DNA of 64,000 nucleotides from Sulfurovum sp. (GTDB lineage: Bacteria > Campylobacterota > Campylobacteria > Campylobacterales > Sulfurovaceae), in the NCBI GenBank assembly GCA_027081115.1, contig JALWLD010000054.1, positions 61,375 to 125,374 of the forward strand, given 5' to 3'. Position 1 is the first letter of the stretch; each line of letters starts with the position of its first letter. Shown piece after piece: positions 1-8,557 of this stretch. The translations under genes and the position numbers were made by a program. The notes beneath the pieces are model-generated. The model was given only the letters and a program-made list of their open reading frames with translations, was not told the origin of the DNA and searched no databases.

Positions 1-1
1 T

Positions 2-3000
2 GATACCGCTCCCGATATTATAAAACGTATACATAAACGTTATGCTATGGCAGGTGCCGACCTTATAAAAACCAATACTTTTGGAACGATGCCCTGGGTA
101 CTCGATGAATACCAGATGGGGGAGCGTGCCTACGAACTCTCTAAAAAAGGGGCACAACTCGTTAAAGAGATCTGTGATGAATACAGTACCCAGAAAGAAC
201 CTCGCTTTGTTTTAGGATCCATAGGGCCAGGAACCAAACTTCCCTCTTTGGGACATATACATTATGATGAGATGTATGAGGGGTATAAACTTTGTGCTTT
301 GGGACTCATAGATGGTGGTTGTGATATTTTCCTTTTAGAGACTTGTCAAGATCCGTTACAGATAAAAGCAGCTATCCATGCCTGTCACGATGCCAGCAGT
401 GAACGTGCGGTTGAAGTACCTGTTATGGTCTCTGTGACTATTGAGCTTTCTGGTTCTATGCTTATTGGTACGGATGCTACTACTATTGTGACTATTCTTG
501 AGCCGTTTGATATTTTATCTTTAGGGTTTAACTGTGGAACGGGGCCTGATCAGGTAAAAAAACATCTTAAAACACTCTCAGAGTTATGTGCTATTCCCAT
601 ATCTGTACATGCCAATGCGGGGCTTCCCCAAAACAGAGGAGGATATACCTATTATCCGATGGGTCCGGATGAATTTACCGATAAGCAGTTGGAGTTCACT
701 GCGTTTAGCGGGGTAAGTTTTCTAGGTGGATGTTGTGGTACAACACCTCAGCATATACAAGCACTTAAAAAAGCAGTAGCGACTATGAAGCCTAAAGCAC
801 CTAGTGGATATGTAGAACCAAGTATTGCTTCACTCTTTAACACTACTGCACTTTTTCAAGAGCCGGCACCTCTTCTCATTGGTGAGCGTTCTAACTCTAC
901 GGGTTCTAAAGCCTTTAGAGAACTCATTATTGAAGGTGACTATGAAGGTACGCTACAAGTAGGACAGGCACAGGTACGTGATGGTGCACACTGTCTCGAT
1001 GTCAACGTTGAGTTTGCAGGACGTGATGGTGCAAAAGATATGAAAGCGGTAATGGAGCTTTACAACCAGAAAATACCTCTACCTCTCATGCCCGATGCGA
1101 CACGTGTACACACGATGGAAGAGGGCTTGAAGTGCATCGGTGGAAAACCCATCATCAACTCTGTAAACCTTGAAGACGGCGTTGAGAAGTTTCATGCCAT
1201 CTGTAAGCTTGCGAAGAAGTTTGGTACGGCTCTAGTTTGTCTAACCATAGACGAAGTAGGTATGGCTAAAACCAAAGAGGACAAAGTAGCACAGGCAGAA
1301 CGTATGTATGACATGGCAGTCAATGGTCATGGCATAGACCCACGCAATCTCATCTTCGATGTACTTACTTTTACGGTAGGCTCTGGTGACTTAGAGTATC
1401 GTGATGCAGCCATTCAGACACTTGAAGCCATACGTGAGTTGCATAAGCGTCACCCTGAGGTAGGTTCTACGCTGGGGCTTTCTAACATCTCTTTTGGGCT
1501 AGATGTGAATGCAAGACGTTACCTAAACTCAGTCTTTTTACACCATTGTTTACAAGCAGGGCTTACGACGGTTATTATCAATGTTAAGCACATTATACCT
1601 CTTGCTAAGATGAGTGAGGAAGACAAGGCAGTTTGTGAAGAGTTGCTCTTTAATCCAGATGATCAGTCACTCTTTAAGTTTATAGACCATTTTGCAGATG
1701 CAGTCATAGAAGATGAAGGTGCAGATGAAGCGTACGAAGCGATGTCTCATGAAGAGAAGATAGCCAAACTTCTTCTAGATGGTGACAAAGAGCGTATGAT
1801 ACCACTTGTGGAAGAGGCACGCCATGAGATAAACCCAGATACTATCGTCAATGAGATACTTATAGACGCTATGAAAGTGGTAGGAGAGCTCTTTGGTTCG
1901 GGACAGATGCAACTGCCGTTTGTACTTCAGTCAGCGGAGACTATGAAGACAACGGTGGACTACCTAAATCCATACCTTACGAAACAAGAGAAAGACACAG
2001 ATACTACGTTGGTCATAGGAACAGTAAAAGGGGATGTGCATGATGTTGGTAAAAATCTTGTAGACATCATCCTCTCTAACAATGGTTATAAAGTCGTTAA
2101 TGTAGGGATAAAAACAGACCTTCAAGAGTACCTAGATGTGGTTGAACGTCAGTCCATCCAAGCCATAGGTATGTCTGGACTACTGGTAAAGTCTACTGCA
2201 GTGATGAAAGACAACCTTGAAGCTATGGCCCAGATGGGTATGACTATTCCTGTACTCTTAGGTGGTGCAGCACTGACGCGTAGTTTTGTCGATGATTTTT
2301 GCCGTCCTATCTACAAAGGGCCTATTTTTTATTGTCGTGATGCTTTTGATGGTGTGATCGCCATGGGTAGAATAGAAAAATACAATGAAGACAACTCTGT
2401 GGGGCTTGATACACGTATGGCTGGAGATATGGTTAAACGTGAGAAGAAGGTGAAAAAAGAGGTCATCATTCCTCCTTTTGAAGAGATCAAAATGCCCCAA
2501 AAGGTAGAGATACCTACGCCTCCTTTCTGGGGGAGAAGAGTACTTCAAAAAGAGGATCTCGACCTCAATATGGTCTTTGACTGGGTCAATCAAAAAACAG
2601 TGATCAAGATGCACTGGGGCTATAAGAGTAAAGGTATGGAGAAAGAGGCATATCAAAAACTTCTTGATGAAACGGTTTACCCTGCCTATGAACGTCTAAA
2701 AAATGAATTTATAGATAAAGGATTGTTTGAACCTACGATCATTTATGGCTATTACCCCTGTAGAAGTAAGGATCAGGAGTTATACCTTTTTGATGAAAGT
2801 CAGGGATGGAATGTAGATGCCAATGCGAATCGAGAGCCTCTAGATAAAATCATTGGCAATGCAGTCACAACTTTTTCATTCCCCAGACAGGGAAGAAAAC
2901 CCTATAGAGCACTTAGTGACTTCTTTAGACACGATAGACATGATGTGATTGCTTTAACCTGTGTATCGGCAGGATCTAAGTTCTCTGCATACGAAAAAGA

Positions 3001-3352
3001 GCTTTACGATGCAGGAAAATATTTGGAATACAACATGGTACATGGCTTCTCTGTGGAACTGGCAGAAGCGCTGGCAGAAGTAGCACATAAACAGATACGT
3101 CTTGACCTGAATATTGCTTCAGAAGATGAAGGACATACCCTTCGTGATGTACGTATGAACCGCTATCAGGGAGCACGGTACTCATTTGGTTACCCTGCCT
3201 GTCCGGACTTGGAGCAGAGTAGGGGTATTTTTGATCTACTCAAACCAGAAGAGTTTGGTATAGAGCTGAGTGAAACCTTCCAGATACATCCGGAGCAGAG
3301 TACTACTGCATTGGTAGTACACCATAAAAATGCCACCTATTATGCAGTCTAG
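2..3352 (+). CDS. metH: Cobalamin-dependent methionine synthase MetH (5'-truncated by window edge)
   Basis: Transfers the methyl group of 5-methyltetrahydrofolate to homocysteine through B12; cytoplasmic. The frame is open to the left edge and the residues before the first visible Met (ATG at 47) continue the homocysteine-binding fold, so the true start lies outside, perhaps 40-60 codons upstream. Counting that Met as residue 1: homocysteine domain with zinc cysteines C163, C229 and C230 (GGCCGTTP); pterin domain about 265-530; cap and B12 domain with DxHxxG at 663-668, His665 being the lower cobalt ligand; AdoMet reactivation domain with RYSFGYPACPDL near the C-terminus. All four modules are present, so this is a full MetH able to self-reactivate. 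It probably works with MetX/MetY further along the window. Confidence 0.97.
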   Translation, partial: DTAPDIIKRIHKRYAMAGADLIKTNTFGTMPWVLDEYQMGERAYELSKKGAQLVKEICDEYSTQKEPRFVLGSIGPGTKLPSLGHIHYDEMYEGYKLCALGLIDGGCDIFLLETCQDPLQIKAAIHACHDASSERAVEVPVMVSVTIELSGSMLIGTDATTIVTILEPFDILSLGFNCGTGPDQVKKHLKTLSELCAIPISVHANAGLPQNRGGYTYYPMGPDEFTDKQLEFTAFSGVSFLGGCCGTTPQHIQALKKAVATMKPKAPSGYVEPSIASLFNTTALFQEPAPLLIGERSNSTGSKAFRELIIEGDYEGTLQVGQAQVRDGAHCLDVNVEFAGRDGAKDMKAVMELYNQKIPLPLMPDATRVHTMEEGLKCIGGKPIINSVNLEDGVEKFHAICKLAKKFGTALVCLTIDEVGMAKTKEDKVAQAERMYDMAVNGHGIDPRNLIFDVLTFTVGSGDLEYRDAAIQTLEAIRELHKRHPEVGSTLGLSNISFGLDVNARRYLNSVFLHHCLQAGLTTVIINVKHIIPLAKMSEEDKAVCEELLFNPDDQSLFKFIDHFADAVIEDEGADEAYEAMSHEEKIAKLLLDGDKERMIPLVEEARHEINPDTIVNEILIDAMKVVGELFGSGQMQLPFVLQSAETMKTTVDYLNPYLTKQEKDTDTTLVIGTVKGDVHDVGKNLVDIILSNNGYKVVNVGIKTDLQEYLDVVERQSIQAIGMSGLLVKSTAVMKDNLEAMAQMGMTIPVLLGGAALTRSFVDDFCRPIYKGPIFYCRDAFDGVIAMGRIEKYNEDNSVGLDTRMAGDMVKREKKVKKEVIIPPFEEIKMPQKVEIPTPPFWGRRVLQKEDLDLNMVFDWVNQKTVIKMHWGYKSKGMEKEAYQKLLDETVYPAYERLKNEFIDKGLFEPTIIYGYYPCRSKDQELYLFDESQGWNVDANANREPLDKIIGNAVTTFSFPRQGRKPYRALSDFFRHDRHDVIALTCVSAGSKFSAYEKELYDAGKYLEYNMVHGFSVELAEALAEVAHKQIRLDLNIASEDEGHTLRDVRMNRYQGARYSFGYPACPDLEQSRGIFDLLKPEEFGIELSETFQIHPEQSTTALVVHHKNATYYAV

Positions 3353-3358
3353 TCAATG

Positions 3359-3386
3359 ATTCCTATATTGGTATGGGTATAGGAAT
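3359..3386. other. Inverted repeat behind metH, overlapping the end of a small minus-strand ORF
   Basis: Perfect 9-bp arms ATTCCTATA (3359-3367) and TATAGGAAT (3378-3386) with a 10-nt loop, seven bases after the metH stop. No T-run follows on either strand, so a Rho-independent terminator is not proven. It contains the stop and last codons of the small lipoprotein ORF on the minus strand and could act as a 3' stabilising or terminating stem for both convergent transcripts. Confidence 0.45.
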
Positions 3387-3458
3387 AATATAATGACTGC
3401 ACGCTGTCAAAATAAAGGTCATACTTACCGCTAAGATAAATATAAATAATTTACGCAT
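3363..3458 (-). CDS. Tiny predicted lipoprotein, 31 aa
   Basis: Not recognised as a named family. ATG at 3458 to TAG at 3363, five bases behind the stop of the SUKH-fold gene, so probably co-transcribed. The product has a basic start (MRK), a hydrophobic core of about 15 residues and a lipobox LTAC with Cys20. After signal peptidase II cleavage a 12-residue lipopeptide would remain, CSHYIIPIPIPI, with a Pro-Ile repeat. The signal-peptide architecture is too regular to look like chance, but the upstream Shine-Dalgarno match (GAAAAG inside the preceding gene) is weak. Small lysis or stress lipoproteins have this shape; no function is claimed. Confidence 0.5.
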   Translation of the reverse strand: MRKLFIFILAVSMTFILTACSHYIIPIPIPI

Positions 3459-3463
3459 CTTTG

Positions 3464-4168
3464 TTACTTTTCATGATCAAAAGTATTACCCATCTCTTCA
3501 AAATCCAACATCTCGGAGATATTCTCTTTTAATGGTTTTGATGTTTTAAATCCATAAGAGATAAGGGTAGAGAGTACCTCTCCATTATAGGTATCCTCAA
3601 GTATTTTTATATAGGTTGGGTTGAGGTAAGGTTGTATACTTTTTAGGTCTATTTGCAAGTCAGCTCTGTATCGTTCAATGGCAGCTTCCTCTTTTCCATA
3701 ATCTGCTTCCAGATCCTCTTTGTCAATATCGTCCGCTGCTTCAAGCATTTTTCTAAAGATAAAATCTTCAAAATTTTTGCTAATGATTTCAGCTTCATCA
3801 TCTTCCCAAATGAGAACAACAGGATTTTCTCCATCTATGCTTATATTTTTATAAAATGTATAGACATTTCCTTCTGCTGTTTTTGCAAAAGGGATGAAAT
3901 GATGGGTCTGGGTATCCCAGTCATCCGGGAATTCAAAGTGAAGTATCTCATCTGGAGTGAGCAGTTCAAAGTCTGAACCTCCAGAGTGGAGTAAAAGAGG
4001 TGCATTTTCTTTTAGCGTAGGGTAGACGTCATCTGCCCAAGTTTTGTTTTTTTCAAGTGGCTCATCAAACCCTCTCATCCAGTTGAGTTTGTCTGCTTCA
4101 AAGAGGGTTTTGTATAGTGCCGGATAAGTAAAGTTATGTTTTGCTTCTAGTTGTTCTAAAGTTGTCAT
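3464..4168 (-). CDS. SMI1/KNR4 (SUKH-fold) family protein
   Basis: 234 residues, acidic, no signal peptide or membrane segment. The N-terminal LEQLEAKHNFTYPALYKTLF (residues 4-23), the central IPFAKTAEGNVYTFY (92-106) and VVLIWEDDEAEIISKNFEDF (117-136) resemble the SMI1/KNR4 or SUKH fold; a lower-confidence helical extension follows from about 140. SUKH proteins often act as immunity proteins against polymorphic or contact-dependent toxins, but many are housekeeping orphans. No toxin gene is adjacent: upstream lie cytochrome b and trpB, downstream a tiny lipoprotein. It starts 46 nt after the cytochrome b stop and may have its own promoter. Confidence 0.7.
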   Translation of the reverse strand: MTTLEQLEAKHNFTYPALYKTLFEADKLNWMRGFDEPLEKNKTWADDVYPTLKENAPLLLHSGGSDFELLTPDEILHFEFPDDWDTQTHHFIPFAKTAEGNVYTFYKNISIDGENPVVLIWEDDEAEIISKNFEDFIFRKMLEAADDIDKEDLEADYGKEEAAIERYRADLQIDLKSIQPYLNPTYIKILEDTYNGEVLSTLISYGFKTSKPLKENISEMLDFEEMGNTFDHEK

Positions 4169-4214
4169 AGGCTATTCCGAAATATAGTTTTATTACTGTA
4201 TATCAGAAATCACA

Positions 4215-4799
4215 TCAAGATTTGCTTCCACCGTTTATCATATCGGAGATTATGCCTTTTTCATCTTGGTTTTCGGCGATTATTACACCAATAATGTGAA
4301 GGGGAACAAAGATGAGTATGGCATTGAAAACAAGTTCGTGTATCTCTTTGATGTCATGAGCTATCTCTTTTGTGAGTCCTAGAACTTCATAAAAGTGTAT
4401 GACTAAACCAGAGATGCTCATAAAAAGGATGATGGTATAGATACCGATATATCCTATTTTTACCATTTTTTTATGAAAGCTTTCTGATTTTAGGTTTTGG
4501 TAGTTTTGTTTACCACTATCTGTAAAAAAGAGGATAATACGCCACACAACTAAGGCTGCCAATGCATAGCCTAAAATGATATGCCACTCCCACATAGGAG
4601 CCCGTATAGCTTTAGCTAACACTTTTGCTTGTGCTTCGGTGACAGATAAATCAATCTCAGCTAGTTTTTGAGTAAGTAACTCAGAATTGGTTCTCCAGCT
4701 TAAAAATGTTTTACGTAAAAAGACAGTACCAAGCAGTCCTAATATCACTGCAGCATGTACCCAATGCCATAGTCTAAAATCTAAACGCCATTTTTTCAT
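4215..4799 (-). CDS. Cytochrome b561-type membrane protein
   Basis: 194 residues with four predicted membrane helices (about 10-28, 70-92, 113-136, 155-174), the layout of small di-haem cytochromes b that pass electrons to or from quinone. Histidines placed to bind haem include H12/H15 (WHWVHA), H73 ([10 protein letters not shown]), H135, H154 and H168 (PLHIIGV). Its start codon overlaps the trpB stop (ATGA), so it is translationally coupled to a tryptophan gene, an odd partnership. A cytochrome c gene is divergently transcribed from the other side of trpB and is a possible redox partner. The electron donor cannot be told from sequence. Confidence 0.8.
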   Translation of the reverse strand: MKKWRLDFRLWHWVHAAVILGLLGTVFLRKTFLSWRTNSELLTQKLAEIDLSVTEAQAKVLAKAIRAPMWEWHIILGYALAALVVWRIILFFTDSGKQNYQNLKSESFHKKMVKIGYIGIYTIILFMSISGLVIHFYEVLGLTKEIAHDIKEIHELVFNAILIFVPLHIIGVIIAENQDEKGIISDMINGGSKS

Positions 4800-6013
4800 G
4801 ATATACCATACTCCTTTCCATAGTTTTCTACGACAAAGTCAATATCTTTGTCTCCTCTTCCTGAGAGGTTGATGAGGATGGTACCCATATTTGGCTTTTT
4901 GGCTAGTTTGAGTGCGTAGGCTACTGCGTGGGCTGACTCAACCGCTGGGATAATCCCTTCTTCTCTTGAGAGTTCAAAAAATGCATCGATAGCTTCTTTA
5001 TCATTGATACTTGCGTAGTTTACACGTCCTATATCTTTAAGGTAGGCATGCTGTGGACCTACAGATGGGTAGTCCAACCCAGAAGCAACAGAGTAAACCT
5101 CTCCGGGCTCTCCCTTATCATCCTGAAGCATATACGATTTAAAGCCATGCATGACACCTGGTGTGCCAAGTGTCATTGTGGCTGCATGTTCTCCTGGAAT
5201 ATCGAGACCTCTACCTGCAGGTTCTACACCGTGCATGGCAACATTTTCATCATTCATAAATGCTGTGAAGAGTCCAAGTGCATTTGAACCACCCCCAACG
5301 CAGGCAACAAGGTTGTCAGGCAGTTTCCCTGTCATTTGCATGAATTGCTCTTTGGCTTCTACGCCCACAATAGATTGGAAATCTCTTACCATTTTGGGGA
5401 AAGGGTGTGGTCCTACCACAGAACCAATAGCAAAAAACTGAGTGACCGGATCTGCCAGGTAGGCACCAAAGGCTGAATCAACAGCTTCTTTAAGTGTTTT
5501 TCTCCCATGTGTAGCAGGTACTACTTTGGCACCGAGTATATGCATTCTTACAACATTAGGATACTCTTTGGCTATATCGACTTCACCCATGTGGATCTCA
5601 CATTCTAACCCTACCAGTGCAGCAGCGGTTGCCAATGCAACACCGTGTTGACCTGCTCCTGTTTCTGCGATCAGTTTTTTCTTCCCCATTTTTTTTGCAA
5701 GTAGTGCTTCTCCCAGACAGTGATTGATTTTATGTGCACCGGTATGGTTCAGGTCTTCTCTTTTAAAGTAGATCTCTGCTCCATATTTTGCAGAGAGATG
5801 TTTTGCATGAAAAACTGGACTGGGTCTTCCTACATAGTGTTGGTAAAGGTCGGTAAGTTCCTCTATGAAGTCTGGGTCTTTGCGTATCTCATCATAGGCT
5901 GTTGAGATCTCATCCATAATGGTTTGTAACTCTGGTGGTATGAAAGCACCTCCATACTCTCCAAAATACCCCTCTTTATTAGGTAGAGGGCAATCAAAAA
6001 TATTTGTAGCCAT
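4796..6013 (-). CDS. trpB: Tryptophan synthase beta chain
   Basis: PLP enzyme joining indole and serine to make tryptophan, normally in complex with TrpA. 405 residues, full family length. The PLP Schiff-base lysine is K95 ([10 protein letters not shown]), the catalytic glutamate is E117 in AETGAGQHG, and the phosphate-binding loop GGGSN is at 240-244. It is of the standard TrpB1 type. No other trp gene is in the window, so it is separated from trpA here. The start ATG at 6013 is preceded by an AAAGGATG Shine-Dalgarno and a TACAAT -10. The downstream cytochrome b overlaps it by 4 nt. Confidence 0.96.
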   Translation of the reverse strand: MATNIFDCPLPNKEGYFGEYGGAFIPPELQTIMDEISTAYDEIRKDPDFIEELTDLYQHYVGRPSPVFHAKHLSAKYGAEIYFKREDLNHTGAHKINHCLGEALLAKKMGKKKLIAETGAGQHGVALATAAALVGLECEIHMGEVDIAKEYPNVVRMHILGAKVVPATHGRKTLKEAVDSAFGAYLADPVTQFFAIGSVVGPHPFPKMVRDFQSIVGVEAKEQFMQMTGKLPDNLVACVGGGSNALGLFTAFMNDENVAMHGVEPAGRGLDIPGEHAATMTLGTPGVMHGFKSYMLQDDKGEPGEVYSVASGLDYPSVGPQHAYLKDIGRVNYASINDKEAIDAFFELSREEGIIPAVESAHAVAYALKLAKKPNMGTILINLSGRGDKDIDFVVENYGKEYGIS

Positions 6014-6044
6014 GCTTCATCCTTTTTTAGTAGTTGATAGAATA

Positions 6045-6095
6045 ATTGTACTCCAAAAAAGTTTTTGTGTGACTGAAACAATTTTGTGTTAGAAT
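6045..6095. promoter_or_regulatory. Divergent promoter region trpB / cytochrome c
   Basis: Minus strand: TACAAT at 6045-6050 faces trpB. Plus strand: TAGAAT at 6090-6095, 28 nt before the cytochrome c start. Neither has a recognisable -35, as usual in this phylum. Confidence 0.45.
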
Positions 6096-6122
6096 GTCCT
6101 ATCAAATAAGAAGGAAACAAAG

Positions 6123-6548
6123 ATGAAAAAAATAATTATGCTTATGTCTCTATTGGTGACCGTGTCACTTATGGGAGCAGATAGTAAAGTGGATGGAGAA
6201 AAGGTTTTTGAAGCACAATGTGCTTCCTGCCATATCAAGATGATCTCAAAAGATGACTTGGTCAAGCAGCTTAAAACGGTTAAGGCCCCTCCTATGGTAG
6301 AGGTATCCAATCAGTTAAAAAACAATATTAAAATAGTGGATGATCTTGATGATGATATACACCGAGCGGTTGTGATTGCATTTATTAAAGATTATGTAGA
6401 GTATCCGCATCTTGATAAAAGTATGTGTCAGGCGATGGCCCTGGAACGTTTTGGTGTGATGCCATCTATGAAAGGAAAGATCAGTGAAGACGAACTCAAT
6501 GCTGTGGCAGCCTGGGTTTATGACTATTATATAGGAAAGAAATTTTAA
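6123..6548 (+). CDS. Periplasmic mono-haem cytochrome c
   Basis: 141 residues. A Sec signal peptide (about 1-18, ending LMGA) is followed by one CxxCH haem site, C33-A-S-C36-H37. The C-terminal GVMPSMKGKISEDELNAVAAWVYDY matches the distal-methionine and last-helix region of class I c-type cytochromes. It should carry electrons in the periplasm; the partner is unknown. The start ATG at 6123 has AGAAGGAAACAAAG upstream. Its stop codon overlaps the next start (TAATG), coupling it to a DUF1653 protein. Confidence 0.88.
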   Translation: MKKIIMLMSLLVTVSLMGADSKVDGEKVFEAQCASCHIKMISKDDLVKQLKTVKAPPMVEVSNQLKNNIKIVDDLDDDIHRAVVIAFIKDYVEYPHLDKSMCQAMALERFGVMPSMKGKISEDELNAVAAWVYDYYIGKKF

Positions 6549-6766
6549 TGCAGATAGAAACAGGTCTCTACAGACACTATAAAGGAAATCTTTATAAAGT
6601 CATTATGACAGCACAACATTCAGAGACAGAAGAGTGGATGGTGGTATATGAGACTATGTATGGGAAAAAGAGTCTGTGGGTTCGTCCCTACAATATGTTC
6701 ATCGAGAAAGTTGAAGTTGAAGGCAAGAGGGTAGACCGTTTTGAGAGGGTGGAAGATAAGTGTTAA
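6548..6766 (+). CDS. DUF1653 domain protein
   Basis: 72 residues, cytoplasmic. Most of it is the small DUF1653 fold: GLYRHYKGNLYKVIMTAQHS, then EEWMVVYETMYG, then SLWVRPYNMFIEKV. Function unknown; the family is widespread and often annotated only by this domain. Its ATG shares bases with the stop of the preceding cytochrome c gene. It converges with the CPXCG gene, overlapping it by 4 nt. Confidence 0.85.
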   Translation: MQIETGLYRHYKGNLYKVIMTAQHSETEEWMVVYETMYGKKSLWVRPYNMFIEKVEVEGKRVDRFERVEDKC

Positions 6767-6945
6767 ATACCTTCCATCACTCGAGCTTCAAATTGTACCA
6801 GTGAATCATCGGCAAATTTAAAATGTAGTTCTATAGGCCTGCAACAGACTTCACAATCTTCTATATAGTCACTGTGCTCTTCAGAACTATCTAAAATCAT
6901 AGAGATCTGTTCCCAACAGTAGGGGCAGGTAAAAAAATGTTCCAT
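6763..6945 (-). CDS. CPXCG-motif cysteine-rich small protein
   Basis: 60 residues. C7-P-Y-C10 and C31-E-V-C34-C35-R-P form the four-cysteine knuckle of the CPXCG family, which probably binds zinc; no enzymatic role is known. It starts immediately after the stop of the upstream minus-strand 70-residue membrane protein, so the two form a two-gene unit. Confidence 0.85.
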   Translation of the reverse strand: MEHFFTCPYCWEQISMILDSSEEHSDYIEDCEVCCRPIELHFKFADDSLVQFEARVMEGI

Positions 6946-7158
6946 CTAGTGCTCCTTAAACCACTTTGTCACCCATTCAGGCAGGGTACAACTGTTGCAG
7001 TTCCCACTTCTGTCACAACGGGCCATTTGTATATTTCTCCAAAGTAAAAAGAGAAAGACAAAAGCCAATACCAGTTGTAATAAACCCATCATTATATACC
7101 CTTGTATAAGGTTTTGAACAGCAAATATAAACATAACGATCGTTACAATTAAACACAT
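6946..7158 (-). CDS. Small membrane protein with a Cys cluster
   Basis: 70 residues, family not recognised. Two hydrophobic segments (about 2-18 and 20-41) are followed by a short soluble tail with C48, C54 and C57 (CDRSGNCNSC) and a Trp-rich end. The tail could hold a metal or form a disulfide; the side it faces cannot be told. GAGGTG precedes the start at 7158 and a TACAAT -10 lies upstream. Confidence 0.7.
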   Translation of the reverse strand: MCLIVTIVMFIFAVQNLIQGYIMMGLLQLVLAFVFLFLLWRNIQMARCDRSGNCNSCTLPEWVTKWFKEH

Positions 7159-7184
7159 AGCCTTTGCACCTCTTTTTTTATCTG

Positions 7185-7197
7185 ATTGTACTATAAT
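7185..7197. promoter_or_regulatory. Back-to-back -10 elements
   Basis: ATTGTACTATAAT: TACAAT read on the minus strand (7185-7190) serves the small membrane gene, and TATAAT on the plus strand (7192-7197) serves the peptidase gene. Only one base separates them, so the two polymerases cannot occupy the site together. Confidence 0.5.
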
Positions 7198-7215
7198 TTT
7201 AGAAAAAGAGTCCCC

Positions 7216-8487
7216 ATGTCAGCGATCATAGAACATTTTAAAACCCTCACTCAAATTCCTCACTGTAGTAAAGAAGCAGATAAACTTTTGGATTTTTTAG
7301 TGGACTTTGCAGCAGAGAGATCTTATACGGTAGAAGTAGATGAGGTAAAGAATATCTTTATTTATAAAGGAAACCCACATCTATGTCTTCAAGCACACTA
7401 TGATATGGTCTGTATGGGGAAAGCACCTCAGATAGAGACTTATGTAGAAGAAGGGTGGATGAAAGCAAAAGATTCTTCTTTGGGTGCAGATAACGGTATG
7501 GCTATTGCTATGATGATGCAGCTTATGGATGAAGGTAAAGATCTTGAGTTTTTGTTAACTTCAGATGAAGAGATAGGATTAATCGGTGCCAATGAAGTAG
7601 CTTTTGATTTAATGAGCCCTTATATGTTAAATTTAGATTCTGAAGATGATGCAGAGGTCTACATAGGATGTGCAGGTGGTGTAGATATCACGGCTAGTAA
7701 GCAAGATGCTTATGTTGAAGGAAAAGGTATGTGTTATGAAGTGGCTGTAAAAGGTTTGGTTGGAGGACATTCAGGGGTAGATATAGATAAAGGGATTCCT
7801 TCTGCCATTAAAGTACTTGGTGAGTATTTATATGAAAATAGGATTACACAATTGGCAAGTATATATGCTGGTGAACGTCGTAATTCTATACCTTCTAATG
7901 CTGTAGCTATTGTATATAGTGAAAAAATGTTATCTGATGAGGGTGATATAAAAGTACGTTTATTAAAAGAGTCTCCTTCTGTATTTGAAGAAGGTGAAAA
8001 GGTCATTGACCTGATCCATGCATTTAAACATGGTGTCAGGGCACAAAATAAAACACTTGGTATCCCTGATGTCAGTATTAACTTGGCGATCATTACAGCA
8101 GATGAAGAGGGTGGTCTGCTCATAGAAACCTCTGCACGGGCTATGGATGCAGCTTCTCTTGAAGTATTAACTGCAGAGACTATAGCATTTTTTAAGATGT
8201 ATGGTTTTGATGTACAGGTTGAAGATAAATATCCTGCATGGAAACCGGATCTCTCTGCTTTTACGGATCTTGTCTCCGAAGAGATGAAAAAAGTGTTTGG
8301 AAAAAGTAAATTGATGGCAATCCATGCAGGTTTGGAGTGTGGTGTTATTGCAGAGAAATACCCCAAGATGAAGTTTGCTTCTATAGGTCCGACCATACGC
8401 TATCCACACTCTACCAGAGAAATGGTAGATATACGCTCCGTAGAGAAAACCTACAAGGTGCTACAACAAATTATACAATCAGTTTAA
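7216..8487 (+). CDS. pepD: M20 metallopeptidase, PepD-like aminoacyl-histidine dipeptidase
   Basis: 423 residues from the ATG at 7216. An upstream in-frame TTG at 7186 is rejected because the TATAAT -10 lies between them. Di-zinc M20 site: H61-x-D63 (AHYDMV), bridging D92 (GADNGM), general base E118 with E119 (SDEEIG), D141 (LDSED) and H370 (HAGLECG). The family cleaves Xaa-His and other dipeptides in the cytoplasm. It is shorter than E. coli PepD (485 aa) but has both catalytic and lid domains. Confidence 0.9.
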   Translation: MSAIIEHFKTLTQIPHCSKEADKLLDFLVDFAAERSYTVEVDEVKNIFIYKGNPHLCLQAHYDMVCMGKAPQIETYVEEGWMKAKDSSLGADNGMAIAMMMQLMDEGKDLEFLLTSDEEIGLIGANEVAFDLMSPYMLNLDSEDDAEVYIGCAGGVDITASKQDAYVEGKGMCYEVAVKGLVGGHSGVDIDKGIPSAIKVLGEYLYENRITQLASIYAGERRNSIPSNAVAIVYSEKMLSDEGDIKVRLLKESPSVFEEGEKVIDLIHAFKHGVRAQNKTLGIPDVSINLAIITADEEGGLLIETSARAMDAASLEVLTAETIAFFKMYGFDVQVEDKYPAWKPDLSAFTDLVSEEMKKVFGKSKLMAIHAGLECGVIAEKYPKMKFASIGPTIRYPHSTREMVDIRSVEKTYKVLQQIIQSV

Positions 8488-8557
8488 ATCATGACTATTA
8501 TCATTTTAACTTAAGACAAGTAGGAGTAAAATTGGTAATATAGCATGAAGGAAGAAA

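Noticed and set aside
2258..2656. 132-codon minus-strand ORF inside metH
   Set aside because: Shadow of metH: low-complexity composition, no Shine-Dalgarno, and the plus-strand product is a clear match to the B12 and activation domains.
3363..4168. Bacteriocin immunity/lysis cassette
   Set aside because: A SUKH protein followed by a small lipoprotein fits the pattern, but no toxin gene is upstream or downstream.
7734..8396. 220-codon minus-strand ORF opposite the peptidase gene
   Set aside because: Ser/Thr-rich antisense shadow; the plus-strand M20 motifs are intact.
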